Assembly: GCF_014171575.1 (NCBI RefSeq)
Contig: NZ_CP050453.1
Span: forward strand, 496,001 to 560,000
Direction of reading: 5' to 3'
Origin: Microbacterium sp. Se63.02b
Lineage (GTDB): Bacteria > Actinomycetota > Actinomycetes > Actinomycetales > Microbacteriaceae
Length of the DNA stretch: 64,000 nucleotides
Part shown: one piece after another, positions 1 through 10,105 of the stretch
How the letters are laid out: every line of letters begins with the position of its first letter
Numbering within the stretch: the first letter of the stretch is position 1
Notes under the pieces: generated by a model
Told to the model about the DNA's origin: nothing
What the model saw: only the letters and a program-made list of their open reading frames with translations
Database searches by the model: none
Translations under genes and position numbers: made by a program

Positions 1-288
1 GGCATCTACAACACCACACGCACGATCGGTTCGGTCATCGGCTCCGCATCCATCGCCGCCTTCATGCAGTCCCGGCTCGAGGCGAACCTTCCCGGTCTCT
101 CCGACGCCCCGGCCGGCATCGGCGGAGGTGCGCTGCCCCCGCAGGTCGCGGAGGGTTTCGCCGCTGGCATGTCGCAGTCGATCCTGCTGCCCGCGTCCGT
201 GATCGTGGTGGCCCTGATCGCATCCCTCTTCCTCGGGCGCTACGACAAGGCGGATGCGGCTGCCTCCGAGCCCGCGCGTCCGGAGTAG
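1..288 (+). CDS. MFS drug exporter (DHA2/EmrB-like), C-terminal end only
   Basis: The window opens inside this gene; 95 C-terminal residues are visible in frame 1. They begin GIYNTTRTIGSVIG, the conserved start of a late transmembrane helix in 14-helix DHA2 antiporters. A periplasmic loop follows, then a final helix (ILLPASVIVVALIASLFLG) and a short charged tail ending in EPARPE. Members of this family are inner-membrane proton-coupled exporters of drugs or other lipophilic compounds. The substrate cannot be told from this fragment, and regulator and start lie outside the window. Confidence 0.8.
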   Translation, partial: GIYNTTRTIGSVIGSASIAAFMQSRLEANLPGLSDAPAGIGGGALPPQVAEGFAAGMSQSILLPASVIVVALIASLFLGRYDKADAAASEPARPE

Positions 289-341
289 CGTCCGGCGACC
301 GGCGGTTTGCGCACGGGGACCGGATCTGGTCTGCTGAGGTG

Positions 342-882
342 ATGACGATCGCCCTCACCCGACCGACCATCGACCTCTTCGACTCCTGGGCCGCCGCCGT
401 GGCCGAGTTCGACGGAGGACACATCGACGGTGCGGGCCTGGAGCAGGGGGTCGTGCCCGATCGGGCCGCGTGCGAGGCCTTCATCGCGATGGCGGAGCTG
501 TACGCGACCCCGGGTGCCGCGCTGCCGGACGACCGCGTCCCGTGCGATCACTTCTGGATCACGGAGGGAGACCAGGTCGTCGGCTTCATCGCCTTCCGGC
601 GCGAGCTCAACGACTACCTGCGGAGGTTCGGCGGGCACATCGGCTACTCGGTCATCCCGACGCGTCGCCGTGAAGGCATCGTCCGTGAGGCTCTGCGCCT
701 GCTGCTCCGGGCGCGCCAGGGCCGAAGGCTACGACCGGGTGATGCTCACCTGCGACGACGACAACTCCGGCTCGATCCGCACGATCGAAGGCGCCGGGGG
801 CGAGCTCGAAGGCGTGATCGACCCCTCGCAGGCCGGGGCTCCCCGCGTGCGGCAGTACTGGATCGCGATCCCGCAGGACTGA
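342..882 (+). pseudogene. GNAT-family N-acetyltransferase, one frameshift
   Basis: About 180 residues reading as a GCN5-related acetyltransferase, which moves an acetyl group from acetyl-CoA to an amine. The first 120 residues (MTIALTRPTIDLFDSW to GGHIGYSVIPTRRREG) lie in one frame and carry the strand-4/acetyl-CoA-binding region (GYSVIPTRRREGI). The C-terminal part (RARAEGYDRVMLTCDDDN to YWIAIPQD) continues in the next frame, so the gene is broken near 700-715. The length is one base over a multiple of three, so here a base is extra or two are missing. Both halves align as one ordinary domain, which argues for a sequence error rather than decay. ATG at 342 was chosen; GTG at 339 is possible. 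Substrate unknown. Confidence 0.7.
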
Positions 883-900
883 CGCGGTCGGCGCCGCAGG

Positions 901-2117
901 TCACGCCTGCGTGCTGAAGACCGACGAGAGCACGAGCCCGGCCCCGCCCAGGAGAGTGATCTGGTCGGGGTCGTCGGCGAACATGACCGTCGGGGGGCGG
1001 CCGCGCTCCGGAGCGAGTCGGGTGACCCAGTTCCGGAGCGCGACCCGCATCGCCTCGCCGCCCGTGCAGGCGTCGCCGTGCATGATGTAGTGGCCGGGAG
1101 CCAGGATCTGCTCGTTGTTCGCGATGCCGATCGCCAGGTTCCTGGCGTAGAGGTCGAGCAGGGAGGACGCGCCCTCCGACCCGTCCTCCGCCAACGCGGC
1201 GAGGGCGCGGGAGTCGAGGGTCTCCGCACCGCGGAGTCCGGCTGCCGCTGCCCGATCGCGGAGCCAACCGAGGGTCGCGACCGTCTCCCAGCATCCGCGG
1301 CGGCCGCATCGGCACAGGGCGCCGTCCAGCTGCACGATCGTGTGGCCGGACTCTCCGCCGGCGCCGTTCTCCCCGCGCAGCACCTCGCCGCCGTGCACGA
1401 TGCCGAAGCCCAGCGCCTCCCCGGTGTACACGGAGGCGAAGTCCTGCACCTCGCGGCCGAGTCCGAACCAGCGGTCGCCGAGCGCCTGCACGCGCGGGTG
1501 ATGGTCCACGAGCGTGGTCGCGCCGAAGCGCTTCTGGAGGAGCGCGACGACGGGGAGCCCGTTGAGGCCCGGGGTCAGATGCATCGAGATGACGCTCCCC
1601 GTGCTGGTGTCGACCATGCCGGCCGCGGCGACGCCGATGCCGACCAGCTGCACTCCCGCGAAGCAGGCGTCGGTCACGTCGTGCAGCCGCTCGATGATCT
1701 CTTCGGCGGAGGCGTCACGGCTGTACTCGGCGCGGTTCATCTCGTGGATCGTGCCGTCGAAGGCGATCCGCGCAGCCACGACGAAGTCGGGGAGAGATGC
1801 ACGGCTCCGAGCCATGGTCCGTCGTCGCGGAACCAGAGCGGACGGGCGGGCTTGCCTCCGGCCTCGGACGGCGCGACGGGGTCGCCCTCGACGAGGGTGG
1901 ACGAGTCGAGAAGCGGCTGCAGGATCGTCGCGATCGTGGCCCGGTTCACGCCCAGCGACCTCGCCAGCTGAGCGCGGCTGGACGGGCCGAGGCGGTGCAG
2001 GGTCTCGAGGACCCGACGGCGGTTGGCTGCTCCGATCGCACTCGTGGTGATCAGGGGCCGACGCGCGGACTGGTCGGAGAACACCAGGTCGGGCTGAGAT
2101 TTGCGGGACGGTGCCAT
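901..2117 (-). pseudogene. ROK-family transcriptional regulator, one frameshift
   Basis: About 405 residues. The N-terminus (MAPSRKSQPDLVFSDQ) leads into a winged helix (RRVLETLHRLGPSSRAQLAR, then LGVNRATIATIL). A ROK sugar-kinase-like domain follows, with the family zinc motif CRCGRRGCWE and a late glycine-rich LGGAGLVL. The frame changes at the C run matching 1789-1792: restoring one C gives HLSPDFVVAAR without a break. ROK repressors sense sugars or sugar phosphates. This one is divergent from the Gfo/Idh-ABC operon, with a palindrome between them, so it is the likely regulator of that operon. It is probably intact in the cell. Confidence 0.85.
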
Positions 2118-2185
2118 GGCACCTGCCTTTCCGGTCGCGACGGGTGGCGGCGATGCTCCGTCTACGGATCAGTTTACAAGGAAGA

Positions 2186-2208
2186 ATGTATGGTTTAGTG
2201 TCATACAT
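2186..2208. promoter_or_regulatory. Candidate ROK operator (7-bp inverted repeat)
   Basis: ATGTATG (2186-2192) and CATACAT (2202-2208) form a perfect inverted repeat with a 9-bp spacer. It lies in the 135-bp region between the divergent ROK gene and the Gfo/Idh gene, in a locally AT-rich stretch. This is where an autoregulated repressor site would be expected. Its assignment to the ROK protein rests on position only. Confidence 0.5.
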
Positions 2209-2252
2209 ACCTCGCGGCGCGCGGGACGATCCATGACGAAGTGGGGTAGGCA

Positions 2253-3281
2253 GTGAATCTGAGCAGGTCAGCACGAGTCGGAGTCATCGGCGGAGGGATC
2301 CGAGGCGGGATGTTCGCCCGCGCGCTCCAGGAGAACCCCGATGCGGAACTCGTCGCGATCTGCGACCGCAGCCCCGCCGTGCTCGCGGCGATGGTCGACC
2401 AGCTCGGAGTTCCGGGTCATGCGAGCACCGAGGACCTGCTGTCGGCCCACCCCGAGCTCGACGCCGTGGTGATCGCCACCCCCGACTTCGCGCATCGCGA
2501 GGCCGCCGTGCTCAGTGCCCGCGCCGGACTCCACCTCATGATCGAGAAGCCGCTGGCGACCGAGGTCGACGACGCTCGGGCCATCCTCGACGAGGCCGCG
2601 GCGGCGGGCGTCCGTGTCATGGTGGGCTTCGAGAACCGGTGGAACGTGCGGTACTCCGCCGTGCGCGACCGGCTCGGCGTCGACGGCGACCCCCGCATCA
2701 GCGCCCAGATCATCCACCTCAACGACACCGTGTTCGTGCCGACCGAGATGCTCTCCTGGTCGGCGAAGAGCTCGCCGGCATGGTTCCTCATGCCGCACTC
2801 CCTCGACCTGGCGTGCTGGATCGGCCGCACCACTCCCGTGTCCGTGTATGCCGTCGGCGCACGCGACCGGCTCTCGGACTCCGGCATCGACACCTGGGAC
2901 CGCGTCAACGCCATCTTCACCATGGCGGACGGCTCGCACGTGGCGCTCAACTCCTCGTGGGTGCTGCCCGAGTCCATGCCCTCGGTCTTCGACTTCCGCT
3001 ACGAGATCCAGTCCGCCGCGCACGTCGTGCACATCGACGGCGCCGACGATGGAGTGATCGACTACGGTGCCGACCGCGGACAGCTCGTGCAGTCGGCGGT
3101 GTACGAGCGTGCCGGCCGCATCCACGGCGTGCCGATCGACATGGTCTCCGACTTCGTCCGCCTCGTGCGCGGCGAAGAGGTCGAGGTGCCGGACGCGCAC
3201 GACGGGCTGCTCATCACGGCGGCGATCGTGGCCGTGCACACCGCACTCGAGTCCGGACAAGTCGTCGACATCTCGGTCTGA
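2253..3281 (+). CDS. Gfo/Idh/MocA-family oxidoreductase
   Basis: A 342-residue NAD(P)-dependent sugar or inositol dehydrogenase type enzyme. The N-terminal Rossmann fold has VGVIGGGIRGGMFARAL (residues about 8-24). The family EKPLA motif (MIEKPLATEVDDA) is near residue 98, and the C-terminal alpha/beta domain has the conserved MPHSLDLACWIG region. It starts with GTG, shortly after the divergent operator. It heads an operon with the ABC importer just downstream, so it probably oxidises the imported sugar or polyol. myo-Inositol-type or keto-sugar substrates are typical of the family, but the exact substrate cannot be read from sequence. Confidence 0.85.
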   Translation: MNLSRSARVGVIGGGIRGGMFARALQENPDAELVAICDRSPAVLAAMVDQLGVPGHASTEDLLSAHPELDAVVIATPDFAHREAAVLSARAGLHLMIEKPLATEVDDARAILDEAAAAGVRVMVGFENRWNVRYSAVRDRLGVDGDPRISAQIIHLNDTVFVPTEMLSWSAKSSPAWFLMPHSLDLACWIGRTTPVSVYAVGARDRLSDSGIDTWDRVNAIFTMADGSHVALNSSWVLPESMPSVFDFRYEIQSAAHVVHIDGADDGVIDYGADRGQLVQSAVYERAGRIHGVPIDMVSDFVRLVRGEEVEVPDAHDGLLITAAIVAVHTALESGQVVDISV

Positions 3282-3298
3282 CCCCCCGCATCACCCCG

Positions 3299-3379
3299 CA
3301 CCACCGCATGAACCTGCACCACCGCATGAACCTGCACCACCGCATGAACCTGCACCACCGCATGAACCTGCACCACCGC
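3299..3379. repeat. 18-bp tandem repeat, 4.5 copies
   Basis: The unit CACCACCGCATGAACCTG repeats head to tail from 3299 to 3370, with a half copy to 3379. The four full copies are identical. It fills the gap between the oxidoreductase stop and the binding-protein gene. The period is a multiple of three and one frame reads MNLHHR repeats, but no start, ribosome site or family supports translation. Copy number may vary between strains. Confidence 0.9.
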
Positions 3380-3435
3380 GTCACCCGATCCACGCGTCAC
3401 CCCCATCGTCACGAACTTCACGAAGGAGCAAGGAA

Positions 3436-4755
3436 ATGAATGCATCATCGTCGATGAGCCGGGGATTCTCCCGGCGTCAGGTCTTCCAGCTCGGCGGACT
3501 GGCCGTTGGCGCGATCGCCCTCGCCGGGTGCGCGCCAGGAGAGCAGCAGAGCGGTGCACCGCTCTCCGGCGGCGGCACGCCGTCCGGACAGATCAGCATC
3601 CTCGACGACAACACCAACAGCGTCTTCAAGGATCAGGCCATCGCCGCGTTCGAGAAGAAGACCGGTATCAAGGTGGTCACCTACCAGCAGGGCAACTTCA
3701 ACGACCTGCACGACAAGATGGCGACGATGTTCGCCGCGCAGGACTCGTCGTTCGACGTCGTGATGACCTGGGCGGGATGGTCGGCCGAGTTCGGGCAGGC
3801 GGGTTGGCTCGAAGAGCTCGACTCCTCGGCGATCCCCAAGGACCTCATCCAGCCGGCCCTCGACGCCGTCTCCTGGCGCGGCAAGGTCTACGGCCTGCCG
3901 AAGTTCGTCAGTGCACAGACCATGTTCTGGAACAAGGACCTGTACGGCTCGGCGGGCCTCGACCCCGAAGTCGGCCCCGCGAACTGGGACGAGTTCGTCG
4001 CCGCCGCGAAGGCCCTGACCACCGGCGACCGCTACGGCTACGCCTGCGACATGGGCAACCCGGCCGGGGCGTACCAGAACTTCCTGCGCATGCTCCTGCT
4101 GAACGGGGGCGAGTTCTACGACGCCGACTACCGGCCGACCTTCGCGGGAGAAGAAGGCGTCGAAGCCCTCACCAAGCTCGTCGAGCTGCTGCAGGTGCAC
4201 AAGGTCATGGACCCGTCGTCGCTGCAGATCACCAACGCCTCCGACCTCGCCGACCTCTTCGCCCGCGGCAACACCGGCATGGTGTTCAACTGGCCGTTCC
4301 AGTACGCGGTGGCCACGGCCGACGGCGCCGCGACCGCGGCCTCGGTCGGCAACGGCCTGCTCCCCGGCATCTCCGTGCGCTCGGCATCGATCGACGGCTC
4401 CGAGGGCTTCGCGATCAGCAAGTTCTCGAAGAACAAGGAGGCGGCGCTGGCGTGGCTGCAGTTCGTCACGACCGGCGACGTGCAGACCGACATCGTCGAG
4501 AAGGAGGGCTGGTTCCCCGTGTCGCAGACCGTGCTCGCCGACCCGGCCGCACGCGAGGCGCTGCCCATCCTCTCGACCTATGAGGAGTCGACGGACTACG
4601 TCACCAAGCGCTACGGGACCCCATGGTCCAACGAGCTCGACCAGGCGCTCTCCGTGCAGCTCATCAACGCGATGAACGGCAAGACGTCGCCGAAGGAGGC
4701 CCTCGCCTCGGCGCAGAAGACCGCGGAGGACCTCGTGAAGAAGTACCTGAAGTAG
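3436..4755 (+). CDS. Sugar ABC transporter substrate-binding lipoprotein
   Basis: 439 residues. The N-terminus carries a twin-arginine-like stretch (SRGFSRRQVFQLGG) and a lipobox (LAGC at about residue 34), so it is probably exported and lipid-anchored on the outer face of the membrane. The rest is a family 1 extracellular solute-binding protein (QISILDDNTNSVFKDQAIAA; later GFAISKFSKNKEAALAWLQF, typical of MalE/UgpB proteins). ATG at 3436 follows AAGGA. It feeds the two permeases and the ATPase directly downstream. The substrate is probably a sugar or polyol. Confidence 0.88.
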   Translation: MNASSSMSRGFSRRQVFQLGGLAVGAIALAGCAPGEQQSGAPLSGGGTPSGQISILDDNTNSVFKDQAIAAFEKKTGIKVVTYQQGNFNDLHDKMATMFAAQDSSFDVVMTWAGWSAEFGQAGWLEELDSSAIPKDLIQPALDAVSWRGKVYGLPKFVSAQTMFWNKDLYGSAGLDPEVGPANWDEFVAAAKALTTGDRYGYACDMGNPAGAYQNFLRMLLLNGGEFYDADYRPTFAGEEGVEALTKLVELLQVHKVMDPSSLQITNASDLADLFARGNTGMVFNWPFQYAVATADGAATAASVGNGLLPGISVRSASIDGSEGFAISKFSKNKEAALAWLQFVTTGDVQTDIVEKEGWFPVSQTVLADPAAREALPILSTYEESTDYVTKRYGTPWSNELDQALSVQLINAMNGKTSPKEALASAQKTAEDLVKKYLK

Positions 4756-4765
4756 GGGCGGGCAC

Positions 4766-5692
4766 ATGGGCGTGAACCTCGCGGAGAGGAGTCGTCGGCG
4801 CGATCTGCGCTTCGGTATGATGCTGATCGCCCCGGCGGTGCTCATCATCGTGATGCTGCTGGGGTACCCGATGGGGTACGCCGTGTTCATGTCGCTCCAC
4901 GAATGGAACGACAAGCTCGGGATGGAGCATCCGTTCATCGGTCTGCAGAACTACGGGCAGCTGATGACGGACCCGGCTGTGCACCGGGCGATGGAGCGCA
5001 CGGCGTACTTCTCGGTGATCACCGTGATCGGGGGTGTCGCGCTGGCGGTCGCGATCGCGGTGCTGTTGAACCGGGAGTTCCGCGGGCGCACGCTCGCCCG
5101 CGTCCTGCTGCTCGTGCCGTGGGCGGTGCCGCCGGTGGTGAACGGCATCATGTGGAAGCTGATCTTCGACGGCAGCACCGGCATCGCCAACACGGTCCTG
5201 CGCAGCCTCGGTCTCATCGACGAGAACGTGCAGTGGCTCAGCGACCCCGCCTTGGCGATGAACATCCTGGTGTTCGCCGAGATGTGGAAGCTGCTGCCGT
5301 TCCTGTGCCTGCTGATGCTCGCGGCGCTGCAGGGCATCCCGTCGAACCTCTATCGTGCGGCGGCGATCGACGGGGCGGGCCCCTGGCGGGCGTTCTGGCG
5401 CATCACCCTGCCCAACATGCGCGGTGCGCTGATGTTCGCGCTCATCGTGCAGTCGATGTGGTCGCTCAAGGTGTTCGACACCATCTATGTGCTCACCGGC
5501 GGTTCCGGTGGGCCGGCCGAGGGGACGACGACCATCAACTTCCTCGCGTATCTGGTCAACTTCAGCAATCTCGACCGCGGCTACGGTTCCGCGATGGCCG
5601 TGGGGATCATGATCCTCGTGCTCGTGGTCGCCGTGTTCTGGATCCTGCTGTTCGGCGGTTTCCGCAGGAAGAGGAGGGAATCGCATGCCTGA
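4766..5692 (+). CDS. Sugar ABC transporter permease, MalF type
   Basis: 308 residues with six predicted membrane helices, starting with VLIIVMLLGYPMGYAVFMSL. The EAA loop reads YRAAAIDGAGPWRAFWRITLPNM (broken as YRAAAIDGAG, then WRITLPNM) and docks onto the ATPase. A short cytoplasmic N-terminus (MGVNLAERSRRRDLRFG) precedes helix 1. It lies 10 bases after the binding-protein gene and overlaps the next permease by 8 bases, so the two permeases are translationally coupled halves of one importer. Confidence 0.9.
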   Translation: MGVNLAERSRRRDLRFGMMLIAPAVLIIVMLLGYPMGYAVFMSLHEWNDKLGMEHPFIGLQNYGQLMTDPAVHRAMERTAYFSVITVIGGVALAVAIAVLLNREFRGRTLARVLLLVPWAVPPVVNGIMWKLIFDGSTGIANTVLRSLGLIDENVQWLSDPALAMNILVFAEMWKLLPFLCLLMLAALQGIPSNLYRAAAIDGAGPWRAFWRITLPNMRGALMFALIVQSMWSLKVFDTIYVLTGGSGGPAEGTTTINFLAYLVNFSNLDRGYGSAMAVGIMILVLVVAVFWILLFGGFRRKRRESHA

Positions 5693-6578
5693 CCTGACCA
5701 CCACCGCGCTGGTGACGGCGCAGCGCCCCCGCGCCAGGAGGGTGTCCCGACGCGGGCGCAGACGGCTCACGGCCGTCGTGTGCGGCATCCTGCTGATCGG
5801 GGTGATGGCGTTCTTCCTCGCCCCGTTCCTGTGGATGTTCGTCTTCAGCGTCTATCCGTCGAGCGCCCTGCAGGGACGCACACCGGATCTGTCGCCGTCG
5901 AACCTGACGGTGCAGTCGTACATCCAGCTGCTGTCAGACGGCACGTTCCTCATCCCCATGGCGAACTCGGCGATCGTGGGGCTGTCCACCACGATCATCT
6001 GCATGACCGTCGGCGCGGCCTGCGCCTACGCGATCGCGCGCTTCCGGTTCCGCGGGCGCCAGCCGCTGCTGCTCAGCATGATGACGGTGCAGGCGATCCC
6101 GGTGATCGTGCTGGCCGTTCCGCTGTTCATCCTGCTGCGCTCGGTGGGCCTGTACGACCAGATCCTCGGCTTGATCGCGACGTACACGGCGTTCATCCTC
6201 CCGCTCGTGATCTGGATGCTCGTCGGATTCTTCGAGGACATCCCGCCGAGCCTGGAGCGCGCGGCGCGGATCGACGGCTGCAACCGGCTTCAGATCATGT
6301 ACCGGATCGCCTTCCCGTTGGCGGCGCCCGGCATGGCGGCGACCGCGATCCTGGCGTTCATCACCAGTTGGAGCGACTTCTTCCTCGCGAAGGTCCTGAC
6401 GTCGAACAACGCGGTGACGCTGCCGGTGAAGACGGCGGCATTCCAAGGGCTGTTCGCGATGGACTACACGTCCGCCGCGACAGCAGGCGTGATCACGGCC
6501 ATCCCGGTCCTGATCCTGACGCTCGTGGCACAGAAGTGGATCATCCGCGGCATGACCGAGGGTGCGGTGAAAGGCTGA
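5685..6578 (+). CDS. Sugar ABC transporter permease, MalG type
   Basis: 297 residues, six predicted helices, with the MalG-type EAA loop [20 protein letters not shown] and the family ending TEGAVKG. It overlaps the upstream permease by 8 bases and stops 2 bases before the ATPase start, so it is co-translated with both. It is the second half of the heterodimeric membrane channel of this importer. Confidence 0.9.
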   Translation: MPDLTTTALVTAQRPRARRVSRRGRRRLTAVVCGILLIGVMAFFLAPFLWMFVFSVYPSSALQGRTPDLSPSNLTVQSYIQLLSDGTFLIPMANSAIVGLSTTIICMTVGAACAYAIARFRFRGRQPLLLSMMTVQAIPVIVLAVPLFILLRSVGLYDQILGLIATYTAFILPLVIWMLVGFFEDIPPSLERAARIDGCNRLQIMYRIAFPLAAPGMAATAILAFITSWSDFFLAKVLTSNNAVTLPVKTAAFQGLFAMDYTSAATAGVITAIPVLILTLVAQKWIIRGMTEGAVKG

Positions 6579-6580
6579 TC

Positions 6581-7668
6581 ATGGCTCAGATCGAATTGGT
6601 GGACGTCGAGAAGACCTACGGACGTCCGAAGCGGGGACACGAGGCGCGCAAAGCGGTCTCCGACCTCAGTTACGTGATCGAGGACGGGCACTTCGTCTCG
6701 CTGCTCGGCCCGTCGGGGTGCGGCAAGACGACCACGCTCAACATGATCGCGGGGCTCGAGGACATCTCCGGCGGCGAGATCCTCATCGACGGGCGCCGGG
6801 TCGACGACCTCGACCCCGACAAGCGCGACCTCGCCTTCGTCTTCCAGGACTATGCGCTGTATCCGCACATGAGCGTGTACGAGAACATCGCGTTCGGCCT
6901 GCGCATGCGCAAGGTGCCCAAGAACGAGATCGATCGGCGGGTCGTGGATGCGGCGCGCAGGCTCGACATCGACCACGTGCTCGACGTCAAGCCCAAGAGC
7001 CTCTCCGGAGGGCAGCGTCAGCGCGTGGCTCTGGCCAGGGCCATCGCGCGGCGTCCGGCGGTGTTCCTGTTCGACGAGCCGCTGTCGAACCTGGACGCCC
7101 TGCTGCGCGATCAGACGCGCAGCGAGTTGAAGGTACTGCACCGCGAGCTCAACGCGACGAGCGTGTACGTCACGCACGACCAGGAGGAGGCGATGACGCT
7201 CTCCGACCGGATCGCCGTGATGAGCAGGGGGCGGCTCGAGCAGTACGGCAGCCCCTACGAGGTCTACCACGAGCCCGCGACCGAGTTCGTCGCCTCGTTC
7301 GTCGGCAAGCCGCGCATGAACCTGTTCACGGTGCAGAGGCAGGAGGAAGGGCGCTACGTCCTTCCCGGCACCGCGTTCGCGCTCGACATCGGCGCCGTCG
7401 GGCAGGACGAGATCCGCGCGGGTCTGCGCCCGGAGGAGTGCGACGTGCGTGCGCCTCTCCCCGGAGAGGATCCGCACGGCCACGTCGTCGCCGTGGAGCC
7501 GCTGGGCAACGTGTCGGATGTGCACGTCGCGGTCGGCGATCTCGAGTTCCTGGTGCGCGTGCCGGGCTTCGGATCGTACGACGTCGGCGACGCCGTGATG
7601 ATCGACCACCGCGGCGCGCGGCTGCACTGCTTCGATCGGACGACGGGGTGCGGCTTCCCGTCGGCTGA
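6581..7668 (+). pseudogene. Sugar ABC transporter ATPase (UgpC/MsmK type), frameshift at its end
   Basis: About 362 residues. Walker A is GPSGCGKTT near residue 45, the signature is LSGGQRQR, and Walker B is [11 protein letters not shown], with the H-loop [15 protein letters not shown]-terminal OB-like regulatory domain follows ([11 protein letters not shown]). Read literally, the frame stays open to 9982 and would fuse with the downstream amino-acid transporter. Adding one G to the GGGG at 7645-7648 instead gives FDRTTGVRLPVG and a stop at 7668, the normal end for this family. All catalytic motifs precede the shift. It powers the importer above. Confidence 0.85.
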
Positions 7669-7772
7669 GCCCCGCGGCGGCCGCACCGGAATTCTGGTGG
7701 TCCGCCCGGGCAGGGTTAGGTGGATTCCCGGCGGTCGTCCGGTCGCTGCTGTCGACTCGAGGAGCACACGTC

Positions 7773-9257
7773 GTGATCCGAAATCCATCCGCCGTGCCCG
7801 GCCGCCTGCGTGGGGCCGCACGCACCGTGGGCGCCGCCGCCCTCGTCGCGTTCGTCGCCGTCGGGGCGCTCCTCGCCGGAGCCGCCCCCGCCACCGCCGC
7901 GAACGACGGCGAGAAGTACGTCATCGGCACCGACACCACGTTCGCGCCGTTCGAGTTCACGAACGCCGACGGCGAGCTGGTCGGCATCGACATGGACCTG
8001 CTCCGCGCGATCGCGAAGGACCAGGGGTTCGAGGTCGAGATCCGCCAGCTCGGGTTCGACGCCGCCGTGCAGGCCCTGCAGTCGAACCAGGTCGACGCGG
8101 TCATGGCCGGCATGTCGATCACGGAGGAGCGGCAGAAGACCTTCGACTTCAGCGAGCCGTACTTCACGAGCGGCATCCAGCTCGGTGTGCTCGAGGCGAG
8201 CGACATCCAGTCCCTCGACGACCTCGACGGCAAGACCGTCGCCGTCAAGACGGGCACCCAGGGACAGACCTTCGCCGACGAGAACAAAGACGAGTTCGGC
8301 TTCCGGGTCACGCCGTATCAGGACACCACCGACATGGTCGATGCCGTCAAGGCGGGCCAGGCGGTCGGCTACTTCGAAGACTTCCCGGTGCTGGCGTACG
8401 GCATCCAGCAGGGGTCCGGCTTCCGTCTTGTGGGCGAACCGGAGCTGGGCGGCGAATACGGGTTCGCGGTCAACAAGGGGCAGAACACCGAGCTCCTGGA
8501 GATGTTCAACACCGGACTCGCCAACCTCCAGGACTCGGGCGAATACGACGAGATCGTCGACACGTACCTCGCGTCCGGCGACGAAGCGCAGGCGGCGCAG
8601 CCCACCGACATCATCTCGGTCGCGGTGAAGTACTGGCCCGCTCTCATGCAGGGCCTCTGGCTCACCATCCTCGCCACGATCGTCGCGGTGGTCGCCGCCT
8701 TCATCCTCGGCATCGTCTTCGGGTTCGGGCGCATCTCGAAGTTCGCGCCGTTCCGCTGGATCGCGACGGCCTACGTCTACGTCTTCCGCGGGACGCCGAT
8801 CCTGATCCAGGCGTTCTTCGTGTTCTTCGCGATCCCGCAGCTGATCCCCGATCTCAAGTTCGATCCGTTCGTCGCCGGAGCGATCACGCTGTCGCTGAAC
8901 ACCGGTGCGTACATGACCGAGATCATCCGCGGCGGCATCCAGGCAGTCGACCCCGGTCAGGCCGAGGCATCGCGCTCGCTGGGACTCTCACGCTGGAAGA
9001 CCATGCAGAAGGTCGTGCTGCCGCAGGCGTTCCGCATCATGATCCCGTCGTTCGTGAACCAGGGGATCATCACCCTCAAGGACACCTCGCTCATCAGCGT
9101 CATCGGCCTCGCCGAGCTCACCTTCGTTTCCCGTCAGATCATCGCGTCGACGTACCTGTCGGCCCAGGTCCTGACGATCGTCGCCATCATCTACTTCGTC
9201 GTGATCACGCTGCTGACGCTGCTCGCGAACCGCCTGGAGAGGACGTTCAACGCATGA
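7773..9257 (+). CDS. Amino-acid ABC transporter, fused binding protein and permease
   Basis: 494 residues in two parts. Residues 1-45 are a signal sequence ([20 protein letters not shown]). Residues about 48-275 are a family 3 solute-binding domain ([19 protein letters not shown], later [18 protein letters not shown]). Residues about 290-494 are a HisM/GlnP-type permease with the EAA-like loop [20 protein letters not shown]. Fused arrangements occur in GlnP-type uptake systems, where the binding domain is tethered outside the membrane. GTG start at 7773. The 4-base overlap with the ATPase gene (ATGA) confirms coupling. A polar amino acid such as glutamine, glutamate or cystine is the likely substrate. 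Confidence 0.9.
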   Translation: MIRNPSAVPGRLRGAARTVGAAALVAFVAVGALLAGAAPATAANDGEKYVIGTDTTFAPFEFTNADGELVGIDMDLLRAIAKDQGFEVEIRQLGFDAAVQALQSNQVDAVMAGMSITEERQKTFDFSEPYFTSGIQLGVLEASDIQSLDDLDGKTVAVKTGTQGQTFADENKDEFGFRVTPYQDTTDMVDAVKAGQAVGYFEDFPVLAYGIQQGSGFRLVGEPELGGEYGFAVNKGQNTELLEMFNTGLANLQDSGEYDEIVDTYLASGDEAQAAQPTDIISVAVKYWPALMQGLWLTILATIVAVVAAFILGIVFGFGRISKFAPFRWIATAYVYVFRGTPILIQAFFVFFAIPQLIPDLKFDPFVAGAITLSLNTGAYMTEIIRGGIQAVDPGQAEASRSLGLSRWKTMQKVVLPQAFRIMIPSFVNQGIITLKDTSLISVIGLAELTFVSRQIIASTYLSAQVLTIVAIIYFVVITLLTLLANRLERTFNA

Positions 9258-9982
9258 GCAAGATCGAGGTCAAGGATCTGCACAAGTCCTTCGGGGACAA
9301 CCAGGTGCTCAAGGGCATCGACCTCGCGGTGGAGGACGGCGAGGTCGTCGCGGTGATCGGCCCGTCCGGTTCGGGCAAGTCGACTCTGCTGCGATGCCTC
9401 AACAAGCTCGAGGAGCCCACATCCGGGCACGTCATCATCGACGGTGTCGACCTCACCGACAAGAGCGTCAAGCTCGACGAGGTGCGCCAGCGCATCGGCA
9501 TGGTGTTCCAGCACTTCAACCTGTTCCCGCACATGACCGTGCTGGAGAACATCACGCTGGCGCCGGTCGAGTGCGGGAAGCTCTCGAAGGCCGAGGCGCG
9601 CGAGCGGGCCCTGTCGCTCCTCGAGCGGGTCGGGCTGTCCGAGAAGGCCGATGCCAAGCCGGCATCCCTCTCCGGAGGGCAGAAGCAGCGCGTCGCGATC
9701 GCCCGTGCCCTTGCGATGGACCCCGAGATCATGCTCTTCGACGAGGCCACGAGCGCCCTCGACCCCGAGATGGTCGGCGAGGTGCTGCAGGTCATCCGTG
9801 ATCTGGCCGATGGCGGTATGACCATGGTCCTGGTGACGCACGAGATGGGCTTCGCCCGTGAGGTGTCCGACCGCACGGTCTTCATGGACGGCGGCGTCGT
9901 CGTCGAAGAGGCCGCGCCCGCCGAGCTCTTCGGATCCCCCAAGAACGAACGTCTGCAGGACTTCCTCTCGAAGGTGCTGTAG
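9254..9982 (+). CDS. Polar amino-acid ABC transporter ATP-binding protein
   Basis: 242 residues, the standard length for GlnQ/HisP ATPases. Walker A is GPSGSGKST (36-44), the Q-loop region is [15 protein letters not shown], the signature is SLSGGQKQR, Walker B with switch is [19 protein letters not shown], and the H-loop is LVTHEMGFA. It overlaps the fused binding-protein/permease gene by 4 bases and completes that importer. A palindromic repeat element follows its stop. Confidence 0.92.
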   Translation: MSKIEVKDLHKSFGDNQVLKGIDLAVEDGEVVAVIGPSGSGKSTLLRCLNKLEEPTSGHVIIDGVDLTDKSVKLDEVRQRIGMVFQHFNLFPHMTVLENITLAPVECGKLSKAEARERALSLLERVGLSEKADAKPASLSGGQKQRVAIARALAMDPEIMLFDEATSALDPEMVGEVLQVIRDLADGGMTMVLVTHEMGFAREVSDRTVFMDGGVVVEEAAPAELFGSPKNERLQDFLSKVL

Positions 9983-9992
9983 CGCGGCGCGC

Positions 9993-10089
9993 CGAGTGCG
10001 CGGGTGTTCCCGAGTGCACGGGTTCTCGTCGAGCGCACGGGATGTTCGCGTCGCGAAGCCGTGCACTCGACAGGTTCCCGTGCACTCGG
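9993..10089. repeat. Intergenic palindromic repeat element, copy A
   Basis: Three direct copies of a roughly 18-20 bp unit headed CGAGTGCACGGG (one with GCGCGGG, one CGAGCGCACGGG) are followed by two inverted copies ending CCGTGCACTCG. The whole can fold into a long stem. It fills the gap between the ends of two convergent genes. Similar elements are at 48382-48470 and 57236-57314. Confidence 0.8.
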
Positions 10090-10105
10090 CCGCGGCGGGG
10101 CGGTG

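Noticed and set aside
2639..3439. A frame containing MNLHHR repeats across the 18-bp tandem repeat
   Set aside because: Starts inside the oxidoreductase gene, has no ribosome site and is Arg/His-rich antiframe sequence.
5780..9982. A 1400-codon open frame joining the sugar ATPase to the amino-acid ATPase
   Set aside because: Only its first and last parts are protein-like. One missing G at 7645-7648 removes the ATPase stop; the middle is the wrong frame of the fused transporter gene.
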